From positions 1 to 64,000 of the forward strand of contig JAGFNK010000029.1 in assembly GCA_025769875.1 (NCBI GenBank): a stretch of DNA of 64,000 nucleotides. Direction: 5' to 3'. Shown piece by piece: positions 10,886-21,723 of this stretch. The position numbers were made by a program, and so were the translations under genes. The stretch is from Russula earlei. Lineage: Eukaryota > Basidiomycota > Agaricomycetes > Russulales > Russulaceae. A model generated the notes under the pieces. The model worked only from the letters and a program-made list of their open reading frames with translations. It was not told the DNA's origin and did not search any database. How positions within the stretch are numbered: the stretch's first letter is position 1; every line of letters starts with the position of its first letter.

Positions 10886-11447
10886 GCATGGCGGCAAAGG
10901 AAAAGGGAAAGGCAAGGAGAAAGCCAATCACAGCCATGGTCCCGGACACTCCCACATTGTGGACATTGCCACACTCCCACTCCCGACCATTACCACTATC
11001 ACCCATCTGGGTCCCTCAGGGATCCAACAACGTACCATCCCTACTACGACTGACCCTTGCAAATGCACTCACGGCCCTTACAAGGCCTTAAACAATGCAC
11101 TTGATCTTGCTGATGATCTTGGGGTAACTCCCACTATACAGACAGTCAAGACCCTTGAGCAGCAGATCTCAACTCAATCCACTGCCTTGTCAAGTGCAGT
11201 CAAATTACTGTCGCCCATCCCTGAGCCTATGGACCAGGACGATGGCAACTTCGCACAAACAAACACATCGGATTTATTTGACATATATGACAGTATCCCA
11301 GAAGGTGCTGCCACCCCTGAGCATGCTCCAACTCTGTCAGACAAACCGCTTGATTGGGGCAGCAACCCCAAAGATAACAAAGTGTGCATGCACCTCCCTC
11401 TCTCCTTCCACTCACTAAAGAACCTTTTAGCATCTCCTCAGCCTTAA
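10886..11447 (+). pseudogene. Copia-1 Gag remnant
   Basis: Reading frames MAAKEKGKARRKPIT (10889 on) and, in another frame, ALNNALDLADDLGVTPTIQT with SLEQQIS-like helices (10959-11447) precede the Copia-1 protease. Position and helical, polar composition suggest Gag. The 5' LTR and the start of the element are missing, replaced by LTR-B copy 1. No zinc knuckle is clear, though NCLRCRGKHD at about 11540 may be a remnant. Confidence 0.5.
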
Positions 11448-11472
11448 AGCAGGCTAGATATGTCTAGAAAGT

Positions 11473-11776
11473 TTGCTTGTATCGCACAATGTACAAATTA
11501 GCGCAGGGAGTAGTTCCCTGCATAGTGAATGTAACACAAATTGTTTGAGATGTAGAGGAAAGCACGATTTGAGTAAAATGGGATCCTTATGGCTCCTAGA
11601 CTCTGGTGTGTCTGCACACTTCACCTTCAAGATAAAAGACTTTATAGAGTATACACCGGCTTTGCCGCACAAAAGATCCCCTGTGAAAACTGCCAATAAC
11701 ACAATCTATGTGGAAGGCAAAGGCACTGTGTTGCTTCGGTACACCATCAACTCTGAAATGGTTGTCACACACATTT
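11473..11776 (+). pseudogene. Copia-1 protease
   Basis: Aspartic protease start LWLLDSGVSAHFT (about 11590) matches the copia consensus WLLDSGATxH with Val for Ala. It continues through VKTANNTIYVEGKGTVLLR and is interrupted by solo LTR-C copy 1, after which the polyprotein resumes. Confidence 0.75.
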
Positions 11777-12661
11777 TGTCACGGTAACTAGCCATGTCAG
11801 TTCACAAGCAGACAACAAGTTGGTAATAGAGAGGTGTTCAAGAAACTGGGCTGGTTCCCGTGTATAATGAGTAAGGATCCCTGCAGCAGTCAAAGTGTTT
11901 TATGCTAAACAGGTTATGGCCAATAGACCCTTCCTAGTACAACTCGGTCCGTTGAGAAGCTAGGGTAAGTTTGTAATGGGATAGACTAGGGCTGGTTCCA
12001 CTAGCTATATGCATTCAAGTCCATCGGGGACCTTGAACAATGCAGAGAGATTAGAGGACGGTAGGTCTTAAAGGAGGAGAGCTCTTCTCAGGGGAGTGAA
12101 GAGAGACTCTTAGGGAAGGAAGGGAAAGGTGCAAAGAGTAGATGGTGGATGGTGTGTTGAGAGTTGATGAAATGGAGAGGTGGTTGTGGTTTAAGTTTGT
12201 GAGAGTGAAGTGGGTTGCAGGAGAATATGTTGGACAAGAGTAGGTTGGATTCTATAAGAGACCAAGCTTAGGGCTTTGGTCACAAAGTACTGAGCTTATA
12301 TATACAGGAGAAGCGCAGCAATAGCTGCGCTTTGACTGTGCTACTAGTATAGTAGGAGTCATAATAAGTAGGAGTCATAGGAATGAGGCCACGAATGAGT
12401 CAGAACCAAGTAACTGTGCTGCACAGTAGGTGCGCAGCATTGCACAGTCAAAACTAAGAAGTGAATATAAATGGGAAGAGAACCAAAGAAAGGGAAAGTA
12501 ACAGCAATCCAGTGTTACCTGGATGTGTATGGATCACATGATAACACAGAAGGGATCACAAGACGTAAGAGATCACGAGACTAGTAAGTAAAGGGATGTA
12601 TGAAAGCCAGCAGTCCATAGCAAAAGGTAAGAGGTAAACGTAAAAGGAAAATGGTGTAACA
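11777..12661 (-). repeat. Solo LTR family C, copy 1
   Basis: 885 bp, TGTCACGGTAAC..ATGGTGTAACA, flanked by the 5-bp duplication CATTT (11772-11776 and 12662-12666). It is inserted in Copia-1 between protease and gag-pre-integrase. Orientation is inferred from TATATATAAG on the minus strand. A stem-loop AAGCGCAGC-AAT-AGCTGCGCTT (12308-12329) lies next to this box. Confidence 0.95.
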
Positions 12662-12666
12662 CATTT

Positions 12667-13613
12667 CTCCTTTCTTCTATATTCCGAAAATTAACACTTG
12701 GATATTATCTATGGGGGAGTTTTTACAACAAGGGATGCATGCATTAGGGAACAATAGGCATATTTCCCTATGAGAGGACGGATGTATAATCCTGTCCTCT
12801 TACCCCTTATTCCTGGGTCAAACCATGTATTGGTTAGACACCTCAATTGAAAGTGTGCAAGCACATTCTCTTATCTACTCAGTAGATTATGATGTCATTC
12901 ACCAACGCCTTGGTCACCCATCTAAGGATGTCATAACATGTACAAAGACACATACCAAGGGTCTCCCTGAAGACCTGAAAATCCCTCAGGAACAGCCGGT
13001 ATGTCCTGGCTGCGTGCAAGGCAAGATGCCTGTGTCTGCCCACCCCCCTTCTGAAACTCATGCTTCTGCACTGTTTGAGCGTATCCACTCGGACCTTAAG
13101 AGTTTCCATGCAAAGTCGTATCATAATTACGAATATTTCATCAGTTTCATTCACGATTATTCCTCCTATGCATGGATCACACTCTGAAAAAATAAAAAGT
13201 CAACCATAATGGCCATAAAGCAATTCCTTGCTATGGTCAAGAACCAATACAAAGCAGGAATCAAAGAGTGGATGTCCAATGCTGGTGGAGAGTACAAGTC
13301 CAAGGCCTTTGATAATGTCCTAAAGGACAAAGAAATTAAAATCCTGCAAAGTGCCCCCTACACTCCACAACAGAATGGATGCACAGAGCGCTTTATGCAC
13401 ACTGTAATGGACAAAGCTCAGGCAATGCACCTTGAAGCTTGTCTACCTCCCTCCTGGTGGGAATTTGCAGTGAATCAAGGGACACACTGTTACAATAGGA
13501 CACCTGCCAGACGCCTTCAATGGCATACACCCTATGAAGTCCTAAAGAATGAGGTCCCTGATATCTCACACCTCAGAGTATTTGGTTGCTGGTGCATACC
13601 AGAAAAGCGTTGA
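12667..13613 (+). pseudogene. Copia-1 gag-pre-integrase and integrase
   Basis: HQRLGHPSKDVI and CPGCVQGKMP form the gag-pre-integrase zinc site (12900-13030). The integrase core follows: ERIHSDLKS and FIHDYSSYAW (first Asp region), WMSNAGGEYKSKAF (usual TDNGGEF; the catalytic Asp is Asn or shifted here), and QQNGCTERF (catalytic Glu). Frame is kept throughout, broken only by TGA at 13185-13187 and 13611-13613. Confidence 0.85.
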
Positions 13614-15315
13614 GTCAACAAGCTTTCACCTAAGAGTGAACTAATGATCTACCTGGGTCACACTGAGGGGATCAAAGCCTCACTCTTTATGAGGCTCCCA
13701 AATAATATGCTTTACATTAATGCTACCACACTCTACAATGAGACCCTGTACCCCAAATGCGACAAAGCATGCACTAAAGGTACCATGCAGATTAATGAAC
13801 CGCTTGAGGAACTACTGCAACAACCTGTCAAAGACACCATTCCTGGTGTTGACAACCCATTCCCTACAATTAAAAGTGAGGATGATGAGCAGCCTATACA
13901 GGCACCACAAGAAGAGGAACATGAGCAAATGCCCATCCCTCCTACACCGTCCACTCCTCCCATTGAAGAGCCTCTACCTCTTCAAAGGTCTCAGCAGTTG
14001 AGGAAAGTGCCTACCCATCCTGGCAACATCTATGGTGAATGCAGACACCCCACAGAAGTGGAAAAAGACATTTGGCACACACACACATGGAGAACAATGA
14101 CAGAAAACCAACCCGGTAGCTCCAGTGAGGCTAGTACATCAGGATCGGCCACACCAGGCCCTTACCCTCCTGTCATCCTTGATGATCAACCACCGCAAGC
14201 CTCTGAGGATGAGGTAGAAGACATTCTACATCTTGCAAGGGAAGGGGGAGTCACATTTCTGAACTATCTGCTTGCCCAAGCAGTTCCACTAAGTTTGGAA
14301 GCACCCAATACTGCAAAGATTCACAAATGGACCTTTAGGGACATTCTGTGAATGCCAAATGAACTCCAAAAGGAGTGGAAAGATGCTTGTTGCAAGGAGC
14401 TGGAATCCCTCCGCAGATGCAAAGTCTTCGAACTAGTCAATCCTCCCAAGGATTGCAAAATAATTAAAAACAGATGGGTATTTGACCTTAAGTCTGATGG
14501 TTGTAAAAAAGCCAGACTAGTCGCCAAAGGCTTCTCCCAAGTGGAAGGCATTGACTATGACGAAATATTCTCACCCATGGAACAGTTTGAGACAGTCTGC
14601 CCAATGATTGTGCTTGCAGCACTTATAAACTGGCACATTAGCAGACTAGACATCAAGACTGCCTTTCTCTATGGTGAGCTTGATGAAGAGCTCTATATGG
14701 AGCAGCCTGAGGGCTTCAAAATAAAAGGCCAAGAGTGTAAAGTCATGCGCCTAAAATGTGCAATATATGGACTCAAGCAAGCAGCACTTGCATGGTGGAA
14801 AGCCCTTGACAAGTCCATGGCCTCGCTCAGCCTTATTCACCTTATGTCTGACTCTGGGCTCTTTGTTAGTAAAGACAAGAGCATCATAGCCATTGTCTAT
14901 GTTGATGATGTGCTCTTCTTTGGAGCAGACAAAAAACAAATCAATAAAACAAAGGAGCACTTTATGAAGCTCTGGGAATGTTGAGATCTGGGCGATGCCC
15001 AAGAATTTCTGCGCATGTGCATTCAATGCAAGTCCAGCCAGATACATCTGGACCAGACTGAATACCTTAAGAAAGTGCTGCAGTGTTTTGACTTGCTTAA
15101 TGCAAACCCTGCTCCTACTCTGCTACCAGAGGGCTATCACCCCTCTCCCAACACTTCCACTGCTGACCCAGCCTTGCAGTCAAAATTTCAGCAAGTTATA
15201 GGATCACTCCTATACATAATGCCTGGAATGCATCCAGACATAGCCTTTGCAGTCACTAAGTTGTCACAACATGCTGCCAATCCCTCAGAGGATCATTTAA
15301 ATCTGTTGAAGCAGA
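13614..15315 (+). pseudogene. Copia-1 reverse transcriptase with linker
   Basis: An acidic/Pro-rich linker (13614-14349) leads, through TGA at 14349-14351, into the RT: ARLVAKGFSQVEGIDYDEIF, LDIKTAFLYGELDEELYMEQ, IYGLKQAALAWW and the catalytic YVDDVLFFG (about 14900). After TGA at 14982-14984 it continues DLGDAQEFLRM and IGSLLYIMPGMHPDIAFAV to about 15315, where LTR-D/Copia-K sequence interrupts. All stops in this element are TGA in an otherwise open frame. The RNase H part resumes at 18036. Confidence 0.9.
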
Positions 15316-15777
15316 TGGGCACAGGTTATGATAAGAGGGATAAGATCCTTAAGATCTATCAAAAGATATTTCAGTTTGTGTAAGACAAAACTGTAAATCA
15401 GTAATACCTATCAAAAGATATCTACAATGCGTGATTAGATGCGATAGATAAGATAGGAAACAGTAAGTACTCACTTCAGTTTGTGTAAGACAAAACTGAA
15501 GCAATCTAGCTAATTGAGTGCCTCTTAAATATGTGAAAGCGTCTCTAAGCAAAGTAATCATAACTACCAACTTGTATCATAAAGGATCAGTTGTTAGTAG
15601 CTACTGATTGTCATCAATTCACTTATCATTGTAACATACACAGGCTGCAGCATCTGAGCTGAGCTGGTCTGGGCTGATCTGATGTGTGAGCGACGCATGT
15701 GAGCCGAGAGCACCCAGTCCATGGGAGCCGATGCGTTAACGTGACTGGGCTGTGATTACATCAGACTGCCCAAAGCA
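15316..15777 (-). repeat. LTR family D, copy 1, truncated at both ends
   Basis: Matches the reverse complement of the full LTR-D at 38665-42707 (net 487 bp) but lacks about 16 bp at one end and 15 bp at the other. Tandemly followed by copy 2. It begins inside Copia-1 at ..LLKQM and has internal short repeats (ATCTATCAAAAGATAT). Confidence 0.7.
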
Positions 15778-16151
15778 TGTTGAGAATAGACGCAGTGTGT
15801 GTGATTAGATAGCAGCAGATGATAAGATCACAGGCCGATCTATCAGACAATAGTTCAGTTTGGTTGACACAAAACTGAAGTGATCTGCATACTTTGTGGC
15901 ATTCTTAAGTACCTGAGACCGCCACTGGATGCAGTAAAGTTAACTACCATCACGGATCACTAAGTAAGTCCGAGGATCAGTTGTAAGTAGCTACTGATTG
16001 TCCTAAATCACTCTATCAGTGTAACTAATGCATGCTGCAGCGTATGAGCTGAGCCGGTGATGCCCAGTCTGGGTGATCCAACATGTCAATGCATCCAAGT
16101 TGTGATCATATCACAACACACCTGAGACTCTGGGCAGTGCAGATCTCAACA
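15778..16151 (-). repeat. LTR family D, copy 2 (3' LTR of Copia-K2)
   Basis: 374 bp, TGTTGAGAATAG..GATCTCAACA. On the minus strand the polypurine tract ATTATGGGGGGA immediately precedes it, as expected for a 3' LTR of a minus-strand element, and the RNase H of Copia-K2 lies next to it. Confidence 0.8.
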
Positions 16152-17414
16152 TCCCCCCATAATTAAGGCAGTCAGTAGATTAGATCAATTAAGACCCAAC
16201 CCATTGACAAAGGTCCAGAGCAGCACATGAGCATGCAGCTTGGTGAGACCATCGGCAAGCATCTCTCCTGTGGGAGTATGGATAAGTGTGATCAGTCCAT
16301 CCTCAATGTATTGGCGGATGGCATGATGCTTGATAGGGATATGCTTTGACTGTCTTCTGGTGACTTGGTTGAGCGCGAGGTCGACAGCGCCTTTGTTATC
16401 ACCATGAAGTGGAATCGGATCAGAGATCTGATAGCCAATCTCTGAGAAGAAGCTCCAATACCACACGGCTTGATTAGCTGCGTCAGCTAAGGCCATATAT
16501 TTGGCTTGAGTGGTACTTTGGGCAACAGTCTTCTGTTTGCATGAGGTCCAGGAGATCACAGCACTGGAAAGTAGAAAGACATAGCCCGAGGTGGAACAGT
16601 AGTCATCTGCATTGTCTCCAAGGCTAGAGTCGGAGGACCCGTGTAATCCAGTATCGCGCACACCATCATAACGCAGCTTTAGATCTGAAGTGCTGTTAAG
16701 ATAATATAGTACGTATTTGGCAAGGCGTAGATGATGTGATGAGGGATTGGATGAGTATTGGGTGAGTCAAGAGACTGCAAATGATATATCTGGTCATGTC
16801 CCAATCTGCACATAGAGAAGGCTGCCAATGATGCGTTGAAAATACTTTATTTCATCAGGCATTGCCTCCCCGGAGTGCTTGACCAAGTGGACATCTGCCC
16901 CCAAGGGCAGTGGAGTGTGGACCAGATTGGAATCTGCCATCCTGAAGCGATTGATGATCTCCGAGATGTACCTAGATTGATCAATGTCTAGATGCTTAGC
17001 CGAGTGATCACACGTAACAGGAATCCCAAGATAGGAGTTGATCTCACCTAGATCAGTCATTTCATAGTGCATGGACAATGAATTCTTAATGTCTGCAATC
17101 AGTGAGAGTGAATCACCTAAGATGGTGACATCATCAACATAGAGGATAATGATTATGGTTCCCCCCACATCTTGGCAATGATAAACCCCAGCATCTGAGT
17201 GTGTGCGCATGAAGCTGAGTTCAGTGAGAACTCCATGAAACTGCAAGTTCTATGCATGCGATGCTTGTTTGAGGCTGTAGAGGGCCTTCTTTAATCGACA
17301 GACTTTGTCTTTTTGGTCCAGAGTGATGAAACCTTGTGGTTGCTCCATGTAGATCTCTTCCTCCAGTGTGCCATTAAGGAATGCCAACTTGACATCCATT
17401 TGATGTATCTCCCA
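16152..17414 (-). pseudogene. Copia-K2 reverse transcriptase and RNase H
   Basis: Minus-strand RT from [20 protein letters not shown] (about 17390) through KKALYGLKQASHA, the catalytic LYVDDVTILG (about 17130), TDLGEINSYLGIPV and QRIIGSLLYVQIGT (16800). RNase H follows: SGYVFLLSSAVISWTSCKQK, QSTTQAKYMALADA and HGDNKGAVDLALN (16185-16620). A TAG interrupts near 17250 (usual SHAW). The N-terminal RT, integrase and Gag are missing because LTR-B copy 2 cuts it. Probably the same family as the 7374-9235 fragment, which holds the complementary half. Confidence 0.85.
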
Positions 17415-18035
17415 TGTTAAGGCTCCAAAGTGCCTTAAATAAGATCAATGGTCGCATCTATGAACATGTCCTACCAATGCAGAAATGCTTGAGTCAAGCA
17501 AGCAATACTTGTGGAGGGGAAGGAGTGTTAGATCCTTCTGGAGTATGGCAACAAGATGAGAGGGGCTCTGCAGACAGGGTAGGAGTCAACTGTTTGGTAT
17601 TGGCAAACTAAGTCGAGCTTAGGGCTCAACTGTTACAACTGGGGGCCTTATATAGCCCTACAGGGATAAGGTTTGTGCTACTGTAGTACTGGTTGGTGCT
17701 ATGGAAGCAAAACGCGACTCATAGAAGCAAGGTTGCTTCTATGTAAAATGATCTCAGTGCTGGAAGCATTAAGTGCTTCCCTAGTAGCAATCTCTGTGTC
17801 ATAAGTACTTTCCTAATCAAGGAAGCGATGTACATGGCAGTACAGGAACATCTGGGACAGAAACAATGCTACTCATTGCTTCTTTAGTACATCTTCTGAA
17901 AGGTACAATCAACGCGTTCCGAACGCGACATAAATGGACATAAACAGTCAAGATCTGACGCATGCATGATGCACACAATGCAGTCCATAGTTTAGGTGTT
18001 CCAGCATCTTCCGGACCCCAAACCACTGGGTAACA
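17415..18035 (-). repeat. LTR family B, copy 2
   Basis: 621 bp, TGTTAAGGCTCC..ACTGGGTAACA, near-identical to copy 1 and to the Gypsy-J LTRs in reverse. It lies between truncated Copia-K2 and the resumed Copia-1. TCCCA and TTGGG flanks do not match, so it is part of a rearranged block. Confidence 0.85.
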
Positions 18036-18553
18036 TTGGGAACTGCTGATTATGCCTTGGTCTATGATGGACCATCTAATGGTGGCCTAATGGCATATGC
18101 TGACTCTGACAGGGCTTCTGATCCGACTAATCGGAAGTCCACTACAGGCTATATGGTGAACTTGGCTGGAGCAATATTTTTGTGGAACTCATGAGCACAG
18201 AAAACAGTCATGCTCTCCTCCACTGACACCAAGTACATGTCGCTCTCTGACATGAGCAGACAGTTGGTTTGGATTAAATCCTGACTAACAGAACTTGGCA
18301 TCAATCTTGCTCCCATCCCACTGTTTGGTGATAACCAAGGCTCAATATTCCTAGCCTCCAAGCCTGTACAAGAAAAGCACATCAAACACATTGATTTACA
18401 CTATCACTTCATTTGTGAAGTTATACAAAACAAACAGGTGGAGCTATTTTTTATTGAAGGGGCTAATAACCCAGCCAACATGTTCACCAAGAACCTTGGT
18501 TGCGTCAAGTTCCTCAAATTCAGGGAGCAGCTAGGACTAATGTTCTACCCCTG
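18036..18553 (+). pseudogene. Copia-1 RNase H (continuation)
   Basis: Resumes the Copia-1 frame: GTADYALVYDGPSNGG, AYADSDRASDPTNRKSTTGY (first catalytic Asp), LSSTDTKYMSLSD, FGDNQGSIFLASKP (catalytic Asp), VQEKHIKHIDLHYHFI and the end FREQLGLMFYP. Internal stops are TGA (after FLWNS and WIKS). A polypurine tract GCAAGGGGGAG follows at about 18595, then the 3' LTR. Confidence 0.9.
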
Positions 18554-18603
18554 AATGTGGGAAAATGCTCATGGCATCTACTGATGCACTTAGCAAGGGG
18601 GAG

Positions 18604-18988
18604 TGTTGAACCGGAACCCAAATGGATCAAAGAAGGTGAAGACCTTCATACAAGGTTCAAGATCCGCTCATAGATGTTATGTGTTAGACAGAACTTTAGC
18701 ATATGTGCTTATGGCAATAGGGATACGCATACTATGCTATCCATCACAAGATGCAGCCTTATGCTGTGTCTAGAACATTTCCACATCATGCATCACTATG
18801 TGCACAATATAGTGGACACCTGTAGTCACCTCTTTTGGACTTAGGAACAGCCCTGGGTCATAGAGGTATAAATACCATACATGTAGACGAGTATACACAT
18901 CACTCTACACCCAAATATCACTTGAGCATTAGCACAACCTCTAAGGTGGGTTGCTTGGCCTGTTAGCTGCACTCTATGCTGCGCAACA
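18604..18988 (+). repeat. LTR family E, 3' LTR of Copia-1
   Basis: 385 bp, TGTTGAACCGG..GCGCAACA, directly after the polypurine tract of Copia-1. A TATAAATA box lies near 18868. An inverted copy of the same length is at 19583-19967. Confidence 0.85.
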
Positions 18989-19122
18989 GGGCAGAGGATG
19001 AGTATACAGGGTCCAGTCGTTGATTTAGATCCTGGGGCCCAATTGTTGACTCTCTTGTGCTGTGGTGGACATCTACTTAGCCAAATGATTGTCTTGTTAA
19101 GCACACTGAGACCCAGGAAATG

Positions 19123-19476
19123 CTACTCACCAGCATGATGATACTGGCACTGAGTTATCTCAGGCTTGAGTGTGTCTTTGAGTAAAATTTGAAGGCAATT
19201 CGACTCATGTACCTCTTGCTCTAATGATTGGATCTTGAGATGAAGATCGGCCAGTTGTGATATATAGACTTCTTCTGCCTCTTCACGCGCAACCTGTTTT
19301 GGCCTGTTATTCACAGAGAACATAAATTCCATCATAGGCCACACCAGTAGGGCATTGTGAAGAGGTGACCCCTCCCTTTCACCGGAAACCTGTACTTCTT
19401 CAGCCACAAAAGGCTGATATGCTGGTGAGGCTGTTCCACATAGTAAGGCTTCCTTATATAGCTCAATTATGAGCAT
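19123..19476 (-). CDS. Unknown ORF with coiled-coil character
   Basis: A 117-residue minus-strand ORF between two inverted Copia-1 ends. The C-terminal half has heptad-like spacing (ISQLADLHLKIQSLEQEVHE), suggesting a coiled coil. I do not recognise the family. A similar helical stretch (LADQLHKIQSHTKEN) occurs in the tail of Gypsy-H, so this could be a piece of a retrotransposon tail. No upstream exon or regulatory site is evident. 18989-19122 and 19477-19582 show nothing else. Confidence 0.3.
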   Translation of the reverse strand: MLIIELYKEALLCGTASPAYQPFVAEEVQVSGEREGSPLHNALLVWPMMEFMFSVNNRPKQVAREEAEEVYISQLADLHLKIQSLEQEVHESNCLQILLKDTLKPEITQCQYHHAGE

Positions 19477-19582
19477 GAATTGCCAAACTTACCACATTCT
19501 CTATGAGATGCTGCATGTTCCCGCTGCAGTGGAGACAGGTTCTGAGAACAAATGAAGCACCTGGTACCATCTTGTATTTTCC

Positions 19583-19967
19583 TGTAGCGCAGCATAGAGC
19601 GCAGCTAACAGGCCAAGCAACCCACCTTAGAGGTTGTGCTAATGCTCAAGTGATATTGGGGTGTAGAGCAATGTGTACACTCGTCTACATGTATGTTATT
19701 TATACCTTTATGACCCAGGGCTGTTCCTAAGTCCAAAAGAGGTGACTACTGGTGTCCACTATATCGTGCACACAGTGACACATGATGTGGAAACGTTCTA
19801 GACACAGCATAAGGCTGCATCTTGTGATAGATAGCATAGTATGAGTATCCCTATTGCCATAAGCACATATGCTAAAGTTCCGTCTAACACGTAACATCTC
19901 TGATCAGATCTTGAACCTTGTATGAAGGTCTTCGCCTTCTTTGATCTGTTTGGGTTCTGGTTCAACA
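19583..19967 (-). repeat. LTR family E, inverted copy (3' LTR of Copia-1b)
   Basis: 385 bp, TGTAGCGCAGC..GGTTCAACA, same length as 18604-18988 in reverse. Next to it on the higher-coordinate side is the polypurine tract and C-terminus of a second Copia-1 copy. Confidence 0.85.
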
Positions 19968-21310
19968 CTCCCCCTTGCTAAGTGCATCAGTAGATGCCAT
20001 GAGCATTTTCCCACATTCAGGGGTAGAACATTAGTCCTAGCTGCTCCCTGAATTTGTCATGGTAACTAGCCGTGTCAGTTCACAAGCGGACAACAAGTTG
20101 GTAATAGAGAGGTGTTCAAGAAATGGGCTGGTTCCCTGTGTATAATGAGTAAGGATCCCTGCAGTGGTCGAAGTGTTTTATGCTAAACAGGTTATGGCCA
20201 ATAGACCCTTCCTAGTACAACTCAGTCCATTGAGAAGCTAGGGTAAGTTTGTAATGGGATAGACTAGGGCTGGTTCCACTAGCTATATGCATTCAAGTCC
20301 ATTGGGGACCTTGAACAATGCAGAGAGAGTAGAGGAAGGTAGGTCTTAAAGGAGGAGAGCTCTTCTCAGGGGAGTGAAGAGAGACTCTTAGGGAAGGAAG
20401 GGAAAGGCAAAGAGTAGATGGTGGATGGTGTGTTGAGAGTTGATGAAATGGAGAGGTGGTTGTGGTTTAAGTTTGTGAGAGTGAAGTGGGTTGCAGGAGA
20501 ATATGTTGGACAAGAGTAGGTTGGATTCTACAAGAGACCAAGCTTAGGGCTTTGGTCACAAAGTACTGAGCTTATATATACAGGAGAAGCGCAGCAATAG
20601 CTGCGCTTTGACTGTGCTACTAGTATAGTAGGAGTCATAATAAGTAGGAGTCATAGGAATGAGGCCACGAATGAGTCAGAACCAAGTAACTGTGCTGCAC
20701 AGTAGGTGCGCAGCATTGCACAGTCAAAGCTAAGAAGTGAATATAAATGGGAAGAGAACCAAAGAAAGGGAAAGTAACAGCAATCCAGTGTTACCTGGAT
20801 GTGTATGGATCACATGATAACACAGAAGGGATCACGAGACGTAAGAGATCACAAGACCAGTAAGTAAAGGGACGTACGCAAGCAAGCAGTCCATAGGAAG
20901 AGGTAAGAAGTAAACGTAAAAGGAAAATGGTGTAACAGAATTTGAGGAACTTGACACGCCCAAGGTTCTTGGTGAACATGTCAGCTGGGTTGTTAGCCTC
21001 TTCAATAAAGAATAGCTCCACCTGTTTATTTTGTATGACTTCATGAATGAAGTGATAGTGCAAATCAATGTGTTTGATGTGCTTTTCTTGTACAGGGTTG
21101 GAGGCTAAGAATATTGAGCCTTGGTTATCACAGAACAGTGGAGATGGGAGCAAGATTGATGCCAAGTTCGGTTAGTAAGGATTTTATCCAGACTAACTGT
21201 CTGCTCGTGTCAGAGAGTGACATGTATTTGGCTTCAATGGAGGAGAGCGTGACTGTTTTCTGCGCTCATGAGTTCCATGAAAATATTGCTCCAGCCAGGT
21301 TCACCATATA
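19968..21310 (-). pseudogene. Copia-1b RNase H fragment, interrupted by LTR-C
   Basis: Minus-strand copy of the Copia-1 C-terminus: 21310-20943 encodes MVNLAGAIFSWNS*AQKTV, KYMSLSD, LVWIKSLLTELGINLAP and QEKHIKHIDLHYHFI; 20049-19968 holds the end and the polypurine tract. Solo LTR-C copy 2 splits it. The TGA after WNS is at the same place as in the first copy. It stops abruptly at 21310 against satellite DNA. Confidence 0.85.
20055..20937 (-). repeat. Solo LTR family C, copy 2
   Basis: 883 bp, TGTCATGGTAAC..TGTAACA, with the 5-bp duplication GAATT at 20050-20054 and 20938-20942. Inserted in Copia-1b. Confidence 0.95.
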
Positions 21311-21426
21311 GAGGTTGCCAGGATGGTGGTGGACATGGATAAGACAATGTCAATTGATGCTATGGTCATTCTGTGTGATCCCATGCAATGCCAAGGTAAT
21401 GCCATGAGTTTCAAAGGTATTCCTAG

Positions 21427-21723
21427 TGTTGGACATACAATCTGTCATATAGATTAATCCACTTCACTGTACCCAAGGCTAGGTAGCTCAGTGGTTAGAG
21501 CACCTGGTATATATCCGGGAGGTCCTGGGTTCAATCCCCAGTCTGGCCATTTTCTTAATTGCACCAGGATATAAGGGAATCATGTGAGCGCATGTCAACC
21601 CCCTCCTCTGAGGTCCCCAGGTTGGGTCACATAGTGTTGAACCCACAAGTCAGGACCCAAGAGGGTGGCAATGACTAAGCACCTCCTCTGAGGTCCCTCT
21701 ATCTGTGGTTGCATTTCACAACA
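21427..21723 (+). mobile_element. 297-bp TG..CA element carrying a tRNA-like sequence
   Basis: Starts TGTTGGACATACAA and ends TTTCACAACA, flanked by the duplication CCTAG (21422-21426 and 21724-21728) within a satellite unit. These are the hallmarks of an LTR-type insertion. No coding capacity. It may be a solo LTR of a very small (TRIM-like) retrotransposon. The tRNA-like region occupies 21477-21549. Confidence 0.8.
21477..21549 (+). tRNA. tRNA-like gene or pseudogene, apparent anticodon UAU
   Basis: A 73-nt cloverleaf can be drawn: acceptor GGCTAGG/TCTGGCC with two G-T pairs, D stem GCTC/GAGC, anticodon stem CCTGG/CCGGG, a five-base variable loop, T stem CTGGG/CCCAG with loop TTCAATC, and discriminator A. 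The A box TAGCTCAGTGG and B box GGTTCAATCC match RNA polymerase III promoters, and TTTT follows at once. The anticodon loop TATATAT gives UAU (Ile) but has A where U33 is nearly universal, so a decoding role is doubtful. Confidence 0.6.
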
